From Favolaschia claudopus (taxonomy: Eukaryota > Basidiomycota > Agaricomycetes > Agaricales > Mycenaceae), in the NCBI GenBank assembly GCA_037176885.1, contig JAWWNJ010000059.1, positions 1,054,001 through 1,118,000 of the forward strand: a DNA stretch of 64,000 nt, given 5' to 3'. The translations under genes were made by a program, and so were the position numbers. Below the pieces are notes generated by a model. It made no database searches, was not told where the DNA came from, and was given only the letters and a program-made list of their open reading frames with translations. Position 1 is the stretch's first letter. Every line of letters begins with the position of its first letter. This document shows, piece after piece, positions 42,363 to 53,722 of this stretch.

Positions 42363-43959
42363 ATGCCAAAGGATCTCTTTAATGGCGACGACCCAGCCCT
42401 TCCTTTCCCTGGAAACTACACAGAAAATGGTTTTCCGACGCAATATATTCGATTGTACGTTGCGCCTCCCTTCCATCTACAGTATGATTCTTTTCTAACT
42501 CCGACTCTTTCCAGGGCGACACTTACGAACCCACAACTCAGCGAACACTGCAGGACCTTTCGGCTGCCACACACAGGGAATAAAACGGTCCTTGTCAATC
42601 GTTTGAAGGAATTTAGTGGGGATCGTGCTCAGTGGGACCGGTGCGTATGCGCAATTTATCAATCATAGCTTTAGACTGATTGGCTTTCACTTGAGATTGA
42701 TTTCAGGTGCGACGAACACCCACAAAGGCACGCGCAAAGCCAGCGGAGAACGAAAAACAAAGCCCAAGGCCTCAGTCACCCGCCGCGAGACGCTCTTCCG
42801 CGGCGTCGAGGATGTACGGATTCCGCAGGTCCCTGCCACGGATCGCTCAAAGGACACAAAGACGGCGGCAGACAAGGCCGAAATCAAGCCTTGGGTGCGT
42901 TCCTCCGCCTTCTATGACGGTCGTCTAACGAATCGGAAACCTCAGGCCAAGAAGATCACCGCACAATATCCATATGACCCTAAAGCTTTGGATATAACCC
43001 GCTCCTTCTACGTCCAGCAAGCAGCTCCCTCGTCGATGTCGGCTCCCTTCCATGCTCTCGCACAAGTCCGTCTCAATGACGACCATGCTGCCCCGCTTGT
43101 AAGTGACTGTGCATCTTTATCTTACAAGGATTTTATCGCAGTACAGGGAACGCCGCCTCAGCAATTTTTTCCTGCCCAGGTCCCCTCCGCTGTCAATGAA
43201 CCGGCAGGGAATCAGGATGTACACATGTCTTCACCCTCCCCTCCGGCTTCGTCATTGCCGCCACCCAGCTCAGCCCCCGCCGTCCCCTTCGCTTCGGCGA
43301 CCTCGCTTTCGGCTGACACCACGAGCAACGTTCGGATGCGCGCATTGCGACTTGCGGGCGGGAGATTTTTCACGTTCAGCGAGTCTGATGTTCCTGACCC
43401 GCCCGCGATCAGCTTCATCGCGGCGTGGAGTCTCTGGCCTCCGAATGGGATGACAGTTCCCCGAACTGGGAGGGGAGTGTCTTCCCTCGTCATCAATGGT
43501 GTACCCATTGCCATCAAGTACTGGCCGCAAGTTTACAAGTATTGGAAAACCTCAGTGGGACGGCACCAAGAAGAATTGGTTTGATTGGAAGGTATGTTTC
43601 TGACGATTAGCTTTGTCATTTTCTCCGTCGTTCTTTTTTAGAGTATCATGCTGGCAGTTGCTTCCGCTTCCCCCATGGAGGCATTCTGGGGCAAGTATTC
43701 GACACCTGGCAGGGATGGTGTGCTGCAGCACATGAAATATACGCCCCTTCTCAACCAATTGGCTCACGAACGCAAGGCAGACGATGAACGTATTGCGGCT
43801 ATTGCCGTTCAGGAACTTAGCACTGAGCAATTGATGTATCGCAAGGGTGGCCGGCAATGTGTGATGAAGAAAGTGTCTAAGATCGCGGCTAGGTATCGGG
43901 AGGTCAAAGGCTTGGTGGGGAACAACGACGAGGACGACGAGGACGAGGATGATGGCTAG
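42363..43959 (+). pseudogene. SAP-domain family protein of agaricomycetes, one frameshift
   Basis: Exon pieces: a start region (MPKDLFNGDDPALPFP); a SAP-like helix-turn-helix (LSEHCRTFRLPHTGNKTVLVNRLKEF), a motif that binds AT-rich or scaffold DNA; an intron at about 42640-42693; then ATNTHKGTRKASG and RRETLFRGVED. A Pro/Ser-rich linker follows, then SLWPPNGMTVPRTG, VPIAIKYWPQVYKYW, NWFDWK, an intron (about 43592-43639) and a C-terminal YRKGGRQCVMKKVSKIA with acidic tail. The one-base shift near 43545 separates YKYWK from QWDGTKKNW. The family is widespread in agaricomycetes with no known role; a link to mobile DNA is my guess. Confidence 0.65.
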
Positions 43960-43989
43960 ATTTAAAGTATTCAGATTTAATTCAATCAA

Positions 43990-44045
43990 TTATTGCGATC
44001 TCTTTTCATGCGAATCCGAGTTAAGAGAAAGACTCATAAGGTAAA
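43990..44045. other. short spacer between convergent genes
   Basis: Only about 90 bp separates the SAP-gene stop (43957-43959) and the recombinase stop on the other strand (44046). Nothing distinctive is seen. Confidence 0.4.
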
Positions 44046-45713
44046 CTAGATACAATGGCATGTTCTACCGCAACTGAAACACTTTAATGCGGGAGGGCGG
44101 TTAGGATTCATGTAATCCTCGCGGCGCTCAGCAGGCTCAACAGCGTATGAAATCAAGTACTTTACAATAGTTAGGTTGCTGAATTCGGTGCTCCAGCCAC
44201 CCCAATCGCAGATGCGAATCAAACCCCAGCGACAACAACTATACTATATAACCACTGGCAACCTCCGCGTCGGAATGAGTGGGTACCGTATGGTGCTGAG
44301 TCAGTCCCAATGTCAAGCAGATTGTTTCTGAACATTTCAAGGAAGCATTCACTGGTCTGAAAGAGGACACACCGTCAGTTTTGTTTCCACTGAGAGGCGT
44401 CTGGAGTTTACCATGTGTACATTCTCTCGGGAAACACGATCACCAGACGCAATCTTCCGTAATAAGAACCCATCTTCGATATCGGCAACCTCCAACCAAT
44501 TCGCAAGAGCGCGAATGGGACACAGATGTGCGAGATGAGGAGGAAAGAGATGTAAATAGAAAGGCTTAATGCCTAAGAATTCAGTGAGTACATGGAGGTG
44601 GAAATGGATATCCTTCTCATTCTGGATCCATAGACTGACGTTTTGCAGGTACGGGCGGGAGAGACTGCCACGAGCGCTCGTGCCATTACTCAGGTACTTA
44701 ACTAAACTGCCCTACAGCTGTGCCGAAATCTAATTGTGAGATGTAGGAGACGCTGCTGTACCTTTACATGTTCAATAATCAGCCCGAGATAGGGAAAGTG
44801 AAAGAGTACAAGGCAGGATCACGGAAATCAATCAAAGAGCCTCATGAGTGGGGAGGTGGACGGGCAAGAAGATTACTAACTTTGGCCTACGTGTTATCGT
44901 TTCTCTGCCTTCTCAGGTTTGACGAGGTGCTCAAGATTCAGATGCATGACATTGAATGGGTCTCTGACACCTGTATCAAACTCACTCTTCGTTTCGGAAG
45001 ACGAGTCAATTTGGTGGTAAGAGCGGAAGATAACACGAGCCTTTCGACGACGTAAACTCGTCATATATGTTGCGACAGTCTCAGAAACTGAAGGATTGCC
45101 AACCATCCTGCCTGTTGCCTCGCTCTCGTGCCAAGGAAGGGAACCTAACCCATGTAAACGTCCAAAAGCATAGGTCATGGCGGCCCGCATTTTCTGTGCA
45201 TGAGCATAGCTTTCTCGGAGGATTTGACTGTCCTTTTTTGTTCCGTCAAAGTCGCGTTCGTCGCACCTAAGAAATTGTCAGTGAATAATCTAAATGCACT
45301 AGGATAATTTGTTCACTGACTCGTGCATGATCCAAGCACAGATACAGAAGGGAGTCAGGGCGCTTGGGGATTTACTGAAGAATTTGTTGTCGTCTTGAAT
45401 GAGTTTATTATCTTTCAAAAATTGTAGGCATTGCTTCATCAAGCTGGGAGAGGATAGAGATTAACACTGTATTTAACCATTATAAATGTGCTCACCGTCT
45501 ATATTCCTTATCAGTTTCATTCGTAACGCCTTTCGAGGCATCCAGTAGGTGCTCCTGCAACTGAGACACATCGTAGATACTGTCCTCTGGGAGTGTTTCA
45601 CCCTCAGCCTCAATATCGTCTTCAATCTCCCCCGAGTAAGCACGGTCCTCCTCACTGGCATTGTGTATAGCCTGATAGATGGTTGTAAAGATGGGTGGTA
45701 TTTCACTCGACAT
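44046..45713 (-). pseudogene. Crypton-type tyrosine recombinase with an inverted internal block
   Basis: Minus strand: exon 1 45713-45496 (MSSEIPPIFTTIYQA ... TDKEYRR), exon 2 45443-45321 (MKQCLQFLKDNKL ... ICAWIMHE), exon 3 from 45266 (KMRAAMTYAFGR, SVSETVATYMTSLRRRK). The next part (RAGETATSARAIT, YKAGSRKSIKEPHEWGGG, FLCLLRFDEVLKIQMHDIEW) is on the plus strand at 44572-45017. The minus strand then resumes with IKPFYLHLFPP, LCPIRALANWLE, NNLLDIG, GTHSFRRGGCQW (His-x-x-Arg box), WGGWS and TIVKYL with the candidate nucleophilic Tyr, ending in a KCFSCGRTCHC tail. Tyrosine recombinases cut and rejoin DNA through a 3'-phosphotyrosine link. A one-base shift near 44225 is also present. Confidence 0.85.
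44572..45017 (+). other. 446-bp inverted segment inside the recombinase gene
   Basis: This block reads in frame only on the plus strand, while both flanks read on the minus strand. If flipped, its right end (codons for FGG) joins directly to IKPFYLH at 44571, and its left end joins the intron after exon 3. It contains its own intron (about 44695-44747). Breakpoints carry no long inverted repeats that I can see. Confidence 0.85.
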
Positions 45714-45933
45714 AGTGGGAGAGGAAAGAATCAGTGTATTTCCACCCCTGTCTAACGTACAGAAAGGAGCAAGGCTAATATATTACAAGTGTTTTGGAGC
45801 TGGCTGCCCTGACGGCGAGGTTAACGACCAAAATAAAAAGGACAGCGAATGGATGAATTTACTCAACGTATTGCGCTTAAGTTGTCAATCCAGCCATGTA
45901 AGGTCTATGATCTCCGACCCTGAGAGTGTCGAG

Positions 45934-47788
45934 TCAGAGAGCGTCGAGTCGGAAAGTAATTCTCCAATGCAGACTTGTTAGCACACGTACAATGACGACG
46001 GACCAGCTAAACATACCAAGTGTGGTAGCGGAGCTGCTGGCCACTGCGCCAACCTTATGAGCAGACTTCCTAGGGAGGGATTTGGCCTTGGAGCGGGGCT
46101 TACACGCGGCCAAGCGAGTCGAGCGGGATAAGAGCCCGGGTAGCGCGTAATCAATAACGGCGGCCGGTATCCATTCGCACATGGCTGCCGGGATTACAAA
46201 AGCTGAAGCGTCGGTTAGGCCCGCCTTGGCCCGAAGACTGACGGCGCCCGCCGACATCTCGACTTGATAGAGCAAGAGAGACTGGCCATGATATGTAGCT
46301 GTCTTGGTCTTGAGAACTCGAAGCACAGAGGAGCGGGGGAAATCGTCAGTGTCGGTGCTGAGACCCAATTCAAGATGGGCTTCCATGAGCGCATGGAGAT
46401 CATAGGGCTGGATACGGTAATCAGAATGGACACAAGCGAGAAATGCGAAACACGGACCTTCAATAAGGATTGAAACGCTACACCGGGGAATATGTAACCC
46501 TTTACTAAATTTTGCTGCGACAGTTGATGCCTCCCAGCTGAATCGCAGCTGGCAGAATTGCGCAATTTTCTGTACGTCCGGAGTTGCCAGGCTCCAGGTG
46601 CGATGTGGAGGCAGAATATGGTGTGGGGAATATGAGGTAACGGGATGTACATAGCTTAAGATCACGTCGGCATGGGAGAAATCTGAATCCGCGATGGTTT
46701 GAGAAATAGATTTGTATTTGCGCCCAAGTAGCCCGTGAGGATCCTCGAGAAATTCTTGGCAGAGGTCATGCTTCCATGCGGCTAGGAATACTACAACGTC
46801 AGTGGTGGGGACGGGATTCTGTGAAGCAGCATGCAGCAGCGCATCACCAAGAGAGCCTCGAGCAATGGCGTGAGCAGTCTTCACACCACAGCCGGAACAG
46901 CCCTGCCAAAATAATATAGAACAATTCTAGCACTGAACATGTAAAACGTACCGGGTCGTAATCTCCTCCCGCAAGCAATGCGAAGAGAAGCCAACCACCG
47001 CGAGTCAAACCAACGCTGGGCGTAATAAATAGGTTCTCCAAGGTGTATACCGCAATGTTGTCACCATCTGTTTTCTTCTTGGGACTTGGATAGACAAGAG
47101 GACGTGAGATGAGAGGTGAGAGGATGGAAAGAAGAGTCGACATACGTATACATCACACATTTAGCACCGAACAAGAAAACGTCGCTGTCGGTGGTCTGAA
47201 CCATATCAATGATGTTCTCCGCCGAGAGTCGCCCGAGCTCTGCATCCGCCTCCCCCGGCGCCTGAGAATGGTTAGCTTGGTGTTCTGATAGCAAAAAAGG
47301 CCACATACAAAATGAACGTGGAAGCCAAAGCAGCGTATGAGCTCACAAAACATCGCCGTCAAAGGGTGACCCTTAGGATTGACGCGGGTGCCTCGTTTGA
47401 TAGCCCGCCGCTCAGGACCATCAAAGACGAATACAATCACTGCAGCGGTATGTAGGAGAGCCACCAGGCGGTAATAGAGCACTTGAGTTGCTGAGTTAGA
47501 GCCTCGTCGGGTGTTGCGGTAGTTGAGAGCCGTTGTCGCTTGGTACATCCAAATGCTGAGGAAGTTCAGACAATAGAAATAAGAACGGAGGACTATGTAC
47601 CTGGCATCAATACCTATAATCATGGGACGACAATCCTGGGCGCCATTTTTAAAGCATTCGGCGGTCGTATATTGGATGATGTTATGGGTTTCGACAGCCT
47701 GGTCGAGGAGCTACGAATGCTTTAGCGACCCGAAGCCTTGAACGTATCAAACCATGCTACACACCTTCCAGATTCCATGCATACCCAT
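45934..47788 (-). CDS. XPG/Rad2-family structure-specific nuclease
   Basis: Start ATG at 47786-47788 (MGMHGIWK); a 54-nt intron (47711-47764) joins it to LLDQAVETHN. XPG-N: IIGIDASIWMYQATTA and VIVFVFDGPERRAIKRGTR. XPG-I: APGEADAELGRL with TTDSDVFLFGA, the metal-binding Glu/Asp cluster. After PKKKTDGDNIAVYT comes the LLAGGDYDPGCSGCG turn before the helix-hairpin region (AHAIARGSLGD). Five or so introns of 50-80 nt all splice in frame. These enzymes cut flaps, bubbles or Holliday junctions in DNA repair; the long C-terminus and Gly-Asp-Tyr motif recall the GEN1-like/Rad2 group in fungi. The last exon may instead splice at about 45997 and stop at 45905. Confidence 0.85.
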
Positions 47789-48171
47789 GGTTGACGAGGG
47801 AGAGAGAGAGAAAGCGAGACAGGAAAGGAGCAGAGTCTGAGATCCTCTGCATCCCGATCTCTGACACACCGATCACTGAGCGGACCGGAACGCTTCGCCA
47901 ATTTGGACGCAAGGATGAGAGAGGCGAGGAAAGCCCGTATATGGTTGCCCAGAAATCTTACAAGTAAGATAAACTAAGAGAGATGAGAAGCGTCAGTGAA
48001 TATCTGAGCAATGTATAAGAAGAGATAACAAAGAGTTTTAGCAGCTGCATCTCCGATCCAGGTATTGATTCATGAGACGCCGCCAAAGCACCCACAAAGT
48101 AGAATAGAAAGTAGACTTGACTCACGATAGAAGAGATTGACCATGGGATAGCCATGCAGGCTATATCCTCG
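47789..48171. other. spacer with no convincing gene
   Basis: Contains the upstream region of the XPG gene and possibly the last exon of the LINE-split gene (QLGVMPEDVMDTVRICYNED on the minus strand near 48170-48230), which I cannot resolve. Confidence 0.35.
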
Positions 48172-48965
48172 TTATAGCAGATGCGAACGGTGTCCATGAC
48201 ATCTTCGGGCATCACACCAAGCTGCTGGTGTGTCAAATTCCATTGCCGCAAGCTGGGCCTCGAGCTCGGGTTCTGCACACATGTGAGTGGCCTTGAATTC
48301 GGAGTCGAATTCAGCTGAACTACCTTGGCCGGACTGTTCTTTCAGAATTAGTTCAGGCACCTTGGGCCGAATCGCCTCCAGATAGCACAATGCTGTGTGG
48401 AGGACGGAGCCGGAAGTCCGGGATCGTCTGAGAAAACCACCACTCAGCGTCGATAAGTACATAGGACAGCAAGAATAACGCACCTGGTAAATCATTCTGC
48501 TCATCAGCGGGCAGCAGCCAAGGCAGGTTGTGAAGGCCGGCAACAGAGGCGACGGCAAGTCGAGCCTTCGATGCGAGGGTATGCGACATGGAGTCAGCAT
48601 CCCGGACTTCCGACATGAAGTCAAAGAGCTAGCGTTGATTGAAGCCGAAAATTTACTGATTAGGGAGTGAGTGCGTGTAAACATGGCATTATAGAATGAA
48701 ACGAGACAATGTATGCGCCAAATCGACGTCCCAGATCCAAGTACTGAACCTTGGGACTTGGCGGGAGACAAAAAACGAGAACGAAAAAGAAACAAGAGAA
48801 TTGGACATACATAACCATAACAAAAATCTCCACATTTCAATACAACAAAGCCGGTATCACGGAGCGCGCTTCGGCGCGCAACGAAGACTCCGGGTTGGTG
48901 GTACTCGAGCCGGTAATTGAGCCGAGGATACTGAGAGTACATGGGCGGCGTTGCGTCCAGCACTT
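48172..48965 (-). pseudogene. 3' part of an unidentified host gene split by a LINE
   Basis: Directly left of the LINE tail the minus strand reads VLDATPPMYSQYPRLNYRLEY, then GVFVARRSALRDTG, an intron, VQYLDLGRRFGAYIVSFHSIM, and after further introns MSEVRDADSMSHTLASKARL and VLIDAEWWFSQTIPDFRLR. The first residues continue exactly from HSPSAAQVLDA at 57183-57220. I do not recognise the family. The gene ends somewhere near 48170 or beyond. Confidence 0.6.
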
Positions 48966-49137
48966 TTTTTTTTTTTTTTTTTCTGGGCGTTTGAATAACG
49001 TTTCTCAGTTCCGCAGATGCATCCTGAGTCGTCCGCATGATTTTCTGGCTATTAACCAGATGTTGCCGGAGAAGTTGTCCAAGGAGGAAATGCCATTACG
49101 CACGGTAAGCACCAGTGTGGGACTCCAGCCTATATAC

Positions 49138-50632
49138 TCAGCCGATGCCAATTTTCATCACAGATGGCTGTATACCCACTAAAACCCCCTTTGAGTAAGT
49201 CCAGTCATCCGGCAGGGACTCTTCATTTATTAAGAGGCCGCTCCAGGTACTCAATATAAGCTGTTTGTCGAAGGAGGAGCAGCCATATCTTGTTCTATCT
49301 GTTAATGTCTTATCTCGATCCATTAACTTGTTTACAGACTTGAGCCATTGGTTTTGAACAGCTTCCTCAGTATGGATTTTACCTGGGTTGGCTATGACTC
49401 TATCAACCCGAAGCCTCCAAATTTCATGCCATGCTACAGAGACCAATATGGCAAATAATCGGCTCTTGGCCGGCATATCTTTTCCACTGCGGGATTTGAA
49501 ACGAACCAGATTGCAACCGAGAACCAAACCCCAACTCAGGTTCGGCCAATCTGAGAATTTCTTTTGCCACAATCGCTGTGTGAGGCTCCAAATCAATGGT
49601 CGTTCCGGTGCCATGCACTCCAGAGCAATATGTTCAAGTGATTCGGGGACGCCACAGATGCCGCAGCGCCCAAAGAACTCGGAGTTTCCTACGTGAGTCC
49701 AAAAATCTCCGACTCGGAATAGATTGTGCACACACTTCCATAAAAATTCACGCGTGAGTCGTTGAATGGTCGGTGAACGAATTGACTTCCATATCATGTC
49801 ATCCGTTGGCGAGAAATCCGATATCTCCTGGACAGCACAGCGGATGCGATCCAAATTAACGAATGTAGCCTGCCGATGGGGTACCTTGACAAGGCTCTGG
49901 ATAACTTTGGTGAATGAGTGTTGCGACCCAGCCTGTAGTCGAATTCCAGGATTCTGGAACATCAAATCGATCTCTGTATCGATTTCAACCCGGGAAATTA
50001 TTGAGTTGGAAGGAACCTTCGCCAGGTTAGCGGTCACTTTCTTAAATTTAATTCGTGCTGAGTGTTCGTTCAATGCCGCAAATACAGCTTTCAACAGAAT
50101 GAATGATGGGTTCAATATATCTGCCTCGTATCGGCTGCGACACTCGATCAAAGCGCGGGGCAGCCAGTCTGAAGAAGAGCAGCATGTAATGGGCATATTT
50201 TTGGGGTACGTTTGAAGGGTGTATAATACTCCCCCAAGTAGCGCATTCTGAAAGGATTGCAAGATTGTCGGGTGGTCAAAGGTTATGTCTAAAACTTGGC
50301 AAGTTTCTTCATTCTCATGCACTGACACAACTCTAAGATGTGTTGTGGCATTCGAAGCCCCGGCATGGAAGATGATTGGGTGCAGGAATACTATCATCTC
50401 GTTGAGGGTCGTGCCGTTAGTCGGAAGATAACGTCTTGCAGGTATTGTATTTCAACGACTCTTCGAAAGCAAAAATTCGGAATCCATTCTCCGTGCTTGA
50501 AAGTCGAAAGTTGGGATCAAAACACTTGGCTTCGCCCACTTCGAGAGGTCGGGCATTCACCTCAATTTCATCGTCTGTAAGAGCGAGGCCAACTCTCAAT
50601 TCCTGGTTTGCGCTTTGGCCGTGTCGACACAC
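49138..50632 (-). pseudogene. LINE C-terminal RNase H-like and zinc region
   Basis: Two open frames continue from the RT gene. The RNase H-like part (VSVHENEET, ILQSFQNALLGGVLYTLQTYP, DWLPRALIECRSRYEAD, RIKFKKV) follows the layout of the RNase H fused to fungal Tad-like LINEs. The usual opening TDGS motif with the first catalytic Asp is not seen. A treble CX2C-H-C motif (GRCGICGVPESLEHIALEC) matches the zinc-binding tail found after many LINE RTs. Frame changes occur near 50400 and 50600. Confidence 0.75.
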
Positions 50633-53508
50633 TTGCCGGGATTTTTACATCCGAGCTCATTTCTATCCCGTCGGCAGCTGGGACATCCGCAATTCTGTCG
50701 TGCCATGCCAGATTGGTTGATGGTGTGGGGTTTTCTTGCAACTGTAGTTTTCCGAGTAGCCAAGGTCATAGCCTCGTCGACCGTTCTCGTTCTGTGGTTC
50801 ACACGTAGACACTCGGCGGTTTTGTGACGATTTATCGAGTCATAATCTGATTTTCGAATTCCTGGATGTCTCCAGATAGGTAGGGACAGTTTGACTTGAT
50901 TCTCAATCGTGAGCGCGGGAAATGTCAAGTTATATTTATGTGCGACCCTAATCATTCCTTTAATTTGATCAGGTAACGGAGTCTTCTTTGAAATCGGGAG
51001 TTGGACATTCTGTAAGAATACGTTGATAATTTGTCCCGGTGGAATTTTAAGGTAGCTTGTTTCAAGCCAACAACTCAATATACAGTCAACGAAATAGCAC
51101 CAAGTTGAGCGATTCTCGCCTGTTTTCAAGTATGATTGTAGATTCAGTAAATCGATTGCCTCGTTCCGAGCGGACAGGTTCAAAATCCTTTTTCCTCCTT
51201 GCAAAACATCGAGTGCCATAGTTTCGGTAGAGATTCTGGCCTTTTTTCCATCCCAGAGAAACTCCTGAATTAATTTGGTAAGGGACTCTTCGACGTCGAT
51301 TGGCATACCTTGTACACGACTCAAGTATTGGGATCGGCCACCGACGGTCATATTTATAATATGTCGTTTCCCTTCAAGCGACGGTTCTGTTAACTTCCAA
51401 CGATCCAAATCATGCCTGATTTTATCCACAGTTGCTGGCCATGGTGTAACATAAGGAATTTCGTTACCTATCCACGCACCCAACATGCGGCAACTCTCGC
51501 CGTCCCGCACTATTCGAATTCTAGGGTGTATATGGCCGGGGGGGAGTTGGTTATTGATTCTTCGTTCATACAAGACTCTTGCGCGATAATTGGGCTGCCC
51601 AAACGGTAGAATGACGGTCTTTGTTTCGTTGAACTTGGCCGTCGAAGCAGCACACCAGAGATCCAGGACTATCCAAAGTTTCGACCAGGAATCATTTGAA
51701 GATAGATAGATTGTCGTGTCATCGGCAAACAGCGACAGAACCAGGCTGCGGCTTGTCCCTGGTATTTGGACGCCTTTCAAATCTGCTTTGCGAATCAAAC
51801 AGGCGAGCGGCTCAATAGCAAGATTGAATGAAAGACAGGATAGTGGGTCACCTTGTCGTACCCCGCGCAAGACTAAAAAAGGGTCGCTTAACGCTCCGTT
51901 GACCATAACGACCGTCTTCGCGTTGGTGTATAGAGCAGCAATTGTTTTGCAAAATCGTGGGGGGAATCGCATGTGTTGAAGCACCCGCAATAGATAATTA
52001 TGGTTAATTCGATCGTATGCCTTCTCCTGGTCGAGGCATACCATGACGCCATTTTCATTCGCCACTTCGGCATAATTTAATAAGAACTTCGCCAGTTTTA
52101 CTTGGTCTTCTATTTTTCTGCCGTGCATGAACCCGGCCTGGTCGGGATGAACGAGGGATGGCGCAATGTTCATGAGTCTAAGAGAATAAGCCTTGGTCAT
52201 TAATTTGTAGTCTGTGTTCAACAGAGTCACCGGTCTGTAGTTACTGATCAAACTCCTGTCGCCCTTCTTGAACAGTGGACAGAGCCATCCTTGATTGAAA
52301 TTTGTGCCTTCGGTGATTTGGTACGGTTCAATGTGGGTATATAATTCAGCAAGGAAGCCCAAGATGTTGAAAAACTCGCGGCCCGAACCCTTACTTGATT
52401 GGTACTTGATGTCGAGCATTCTGAAAAACTCGTAAGGGATGCCGTCAAGGCCGGGGGATTTACCGGTTTTTGAAAGTTTGAGAGCCTGCCGGATATCTTG
52501 CTCAGTCAAAGGCTTGTCCATCTCGTTGTATTCATTCTCTGAGAGGTGTGCGTCACAATGTTCCAATACTATCTCTGTGGTCATCAGTCGAGCGTATTCG
52601 TCGGGTAAATCTCTGCGTTGAATAGAGTCATGGTAGTCTCGCGCCATCCGTGCCATGTGCTTCGGTCTCATCTCGAATCGTGCATGTTCTGCATTGGCCG
52701 CACTGCAAGTGTCATATTGGAACTCATGTATCATCTCTTTCGGCTGGTATCCTTTCGCAGACTTGGTAGTTGTTCGGAGTGTCTCGCCTTCGACATCGTA
52801 GCGTGCCTCTGAATCCAATTTTCTCCTCGCTGCTCGCTCTCTGTAGCTTTCGTCGATTTTTTCCTCTAGCATCTGGATAGCTTCCCATCGATCTGCAAGC
52901 GGCATGTCTGTATCATGAATTACCATGGACAGTTGAACCTTCCAAGTTCGGATATTCTGTATGAACTCATCAGTAATAAATCGAGTACAGTGTTGTCCGT
53001 ATACCGCAATATCGGCCTTGAACTTGGACCACAAAGTCTGAATGTTTTCGGTCGAATTTTCGTCGTTCCGGGCATTATGAATATTTTCAGCAAGCGTTCT
53101 TGCAAGCATTTGAACACGAGCAACAAATTTGGGCGTTTTGAGGAGGTACAAAGGCATGCTCCATCGCCCTCGCCCTGGTTTTATTTCCGGACGGCAAGTT
53201 AGTTCCGTCATTATCAGGCGGTGGTCCGTTCTAACAGCACTGTGTTTAATATTCCAGTCTCGATAAGAATCGTAATCCTGACTGTCGACCAGCATTCTGT
53301 CGATACGTGAGTGCGAGGAAATAACGAGTCCTGTGCTTTCATCCTTACGGTGCTGCCAACACGTGTAATCTCTCGTGTCTGGGAAGGTCGTACGCCATCC
53401 GTCTTGCCATCGGATGAGAGCTTTGAGTCGTTGAAACGACATTGGAACCATCGTCTGGTGTGTTTGAAGATCGGTCCATCGGATCTTTAACAAAATTCCA
53501 ATCAGCAA
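50596..53508 (-). CDS. LINE reverse transcriptase (970 codons open)
   Basis: After the end of the endonuclease (WQHRKDESTGL, SRIDRMLVD), the frame runs through RT motifs: SKTGKSPGLDGIPYEFF, WLCPLFKKGDRSLISNYRPVTL, HPDQAGFMHGRKI, VCLDQEKAYDRINH, LRGVRQGDPLSCLSFNLAIEPL, and catalytic LFADDTTIYL. A CX2C...C Cys-rich segment (NCGCPSCRRDRNELGC) closes it. The enzyme copies element RNA at the nicked target site. Start is a readthrough; the true start is in the 5' part. A one-base shift near 53480 separates it from the upstream endonuclease frame. Confidence 0.92.
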   Translation of the reverse strand: MLIGILLKIRWTDLQTHQTMVPMSFQRLKALIRWQDGWRTTFPDTRDYTCWQHRKDESTGLVISSHSRIDRMLVDSQDYDSYRDWNIKHSAVRTDHRLIMTELTCRPEIKPGRGRWSMPLYLLKTPKFVARVQMLARTLAENIHNARNDENSTENIQTLWSKFKADIAVYGQHCTRFITDEFIQNIRTWKVQLSMVIHDTDMPLADRWEAIQMLEEKIDESYRERAARRKLDSEARYDVEGETLRTTTKSAKGYQPKEMIHEFQYDTCSAANAEHARFEMRPKHMARMARDYHDSIQRRDLPDEYARLMTTEIVLEHCDAHLSENEYNEMDKPLTEQDIRQALKLSKTGKSPGLDGIPYEFFRMLDIKYQSSKGSGREFFNILGFLAELYTHIEPYQITEGTNFNQGWLCPLFKKGDRSLISNYRPVTLLNTDYKLMTKAYSLRLMNIAPSLVHPDQAGFMHGRKIEDQVKLAKFLLNYAEVANENGVMVCLDQEKAYDRINHNYLLRVLQHMRFPPRFCKTIAALYTNAKTVVMVNGALSDPFLVLRGVRQGDPLSCLSFNLAIEPLACLIRKADLKGVQIPGTSRSLVLSLFADDTTIYLSSNDSWSKLWIVLDLWCAASTAKFNETKTVILPFGQPNYRARVLYERRINNQLPPGHIHPRIRIVRDGESCRMLGAWIGNEIPYVTPWPATVDKIRHDLDRWKLTEPSLEGKRHIINMTVGGRSQYLSRVQGMPIDVEESLTKLIQEFLWDGKKARISTETMALDVLQGGKRILNLSARNEAIDLLNLQSYLKTGENRSTWCYFVDCILSCWLETSYLKIPPGQIINVFLQNVQLPISKKTPLPDQIKGMIRVAHKYNLTFPALTIENQVKLSLPIWRHPGIRKSDYDSINRHKTAECLRVNHRTRTVDEAMTLATRKTTVARKPHTINQSGMARQNCGCPSCRRDRNELGCKNPGKCVDTAKAQTRN

Positions 53509-53722
53509 GGGTTAAATTTGGCAGCGGAAAGTTGTCGTCGGTGGCCCATAGATCCCAAAGATCGTCCCATAATTTCCTTCTATCTTCTGGACGATTTGGT
53601 GCATATATGTTCAGTAGAGTGAGAACGTCGCCGTCTATCCAAGGAATGCAAATAAGCAAGGCGCGCCCCGGAACTAGTTCGTATTCCTTGTAATTATCAG
53701 TGTCGAGATATTTTTTATTGAG
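53345..53722 (-). pseudogene. LINE endonuclease, 3' part
   Basis: KYLDTDNYKEYELVPGRALL, LTLLNIYAPNRPEDRRKLW and LTLADWNFV (Asp-Trp-Asn of the APE-type active site) continue from the fragment at 55315-56388. The two join in frame when the nested insert and one copy of ATTGAG are removed. Confidence 0.85.

Noticed and set aside
47711..47713. TAG and missing start in the XPG-family gene
   Set aside because: The TAG is the end of a 54-nt intron; a short first exon (47765-47788, MGMHGIWK) supplies the usual XPG start.
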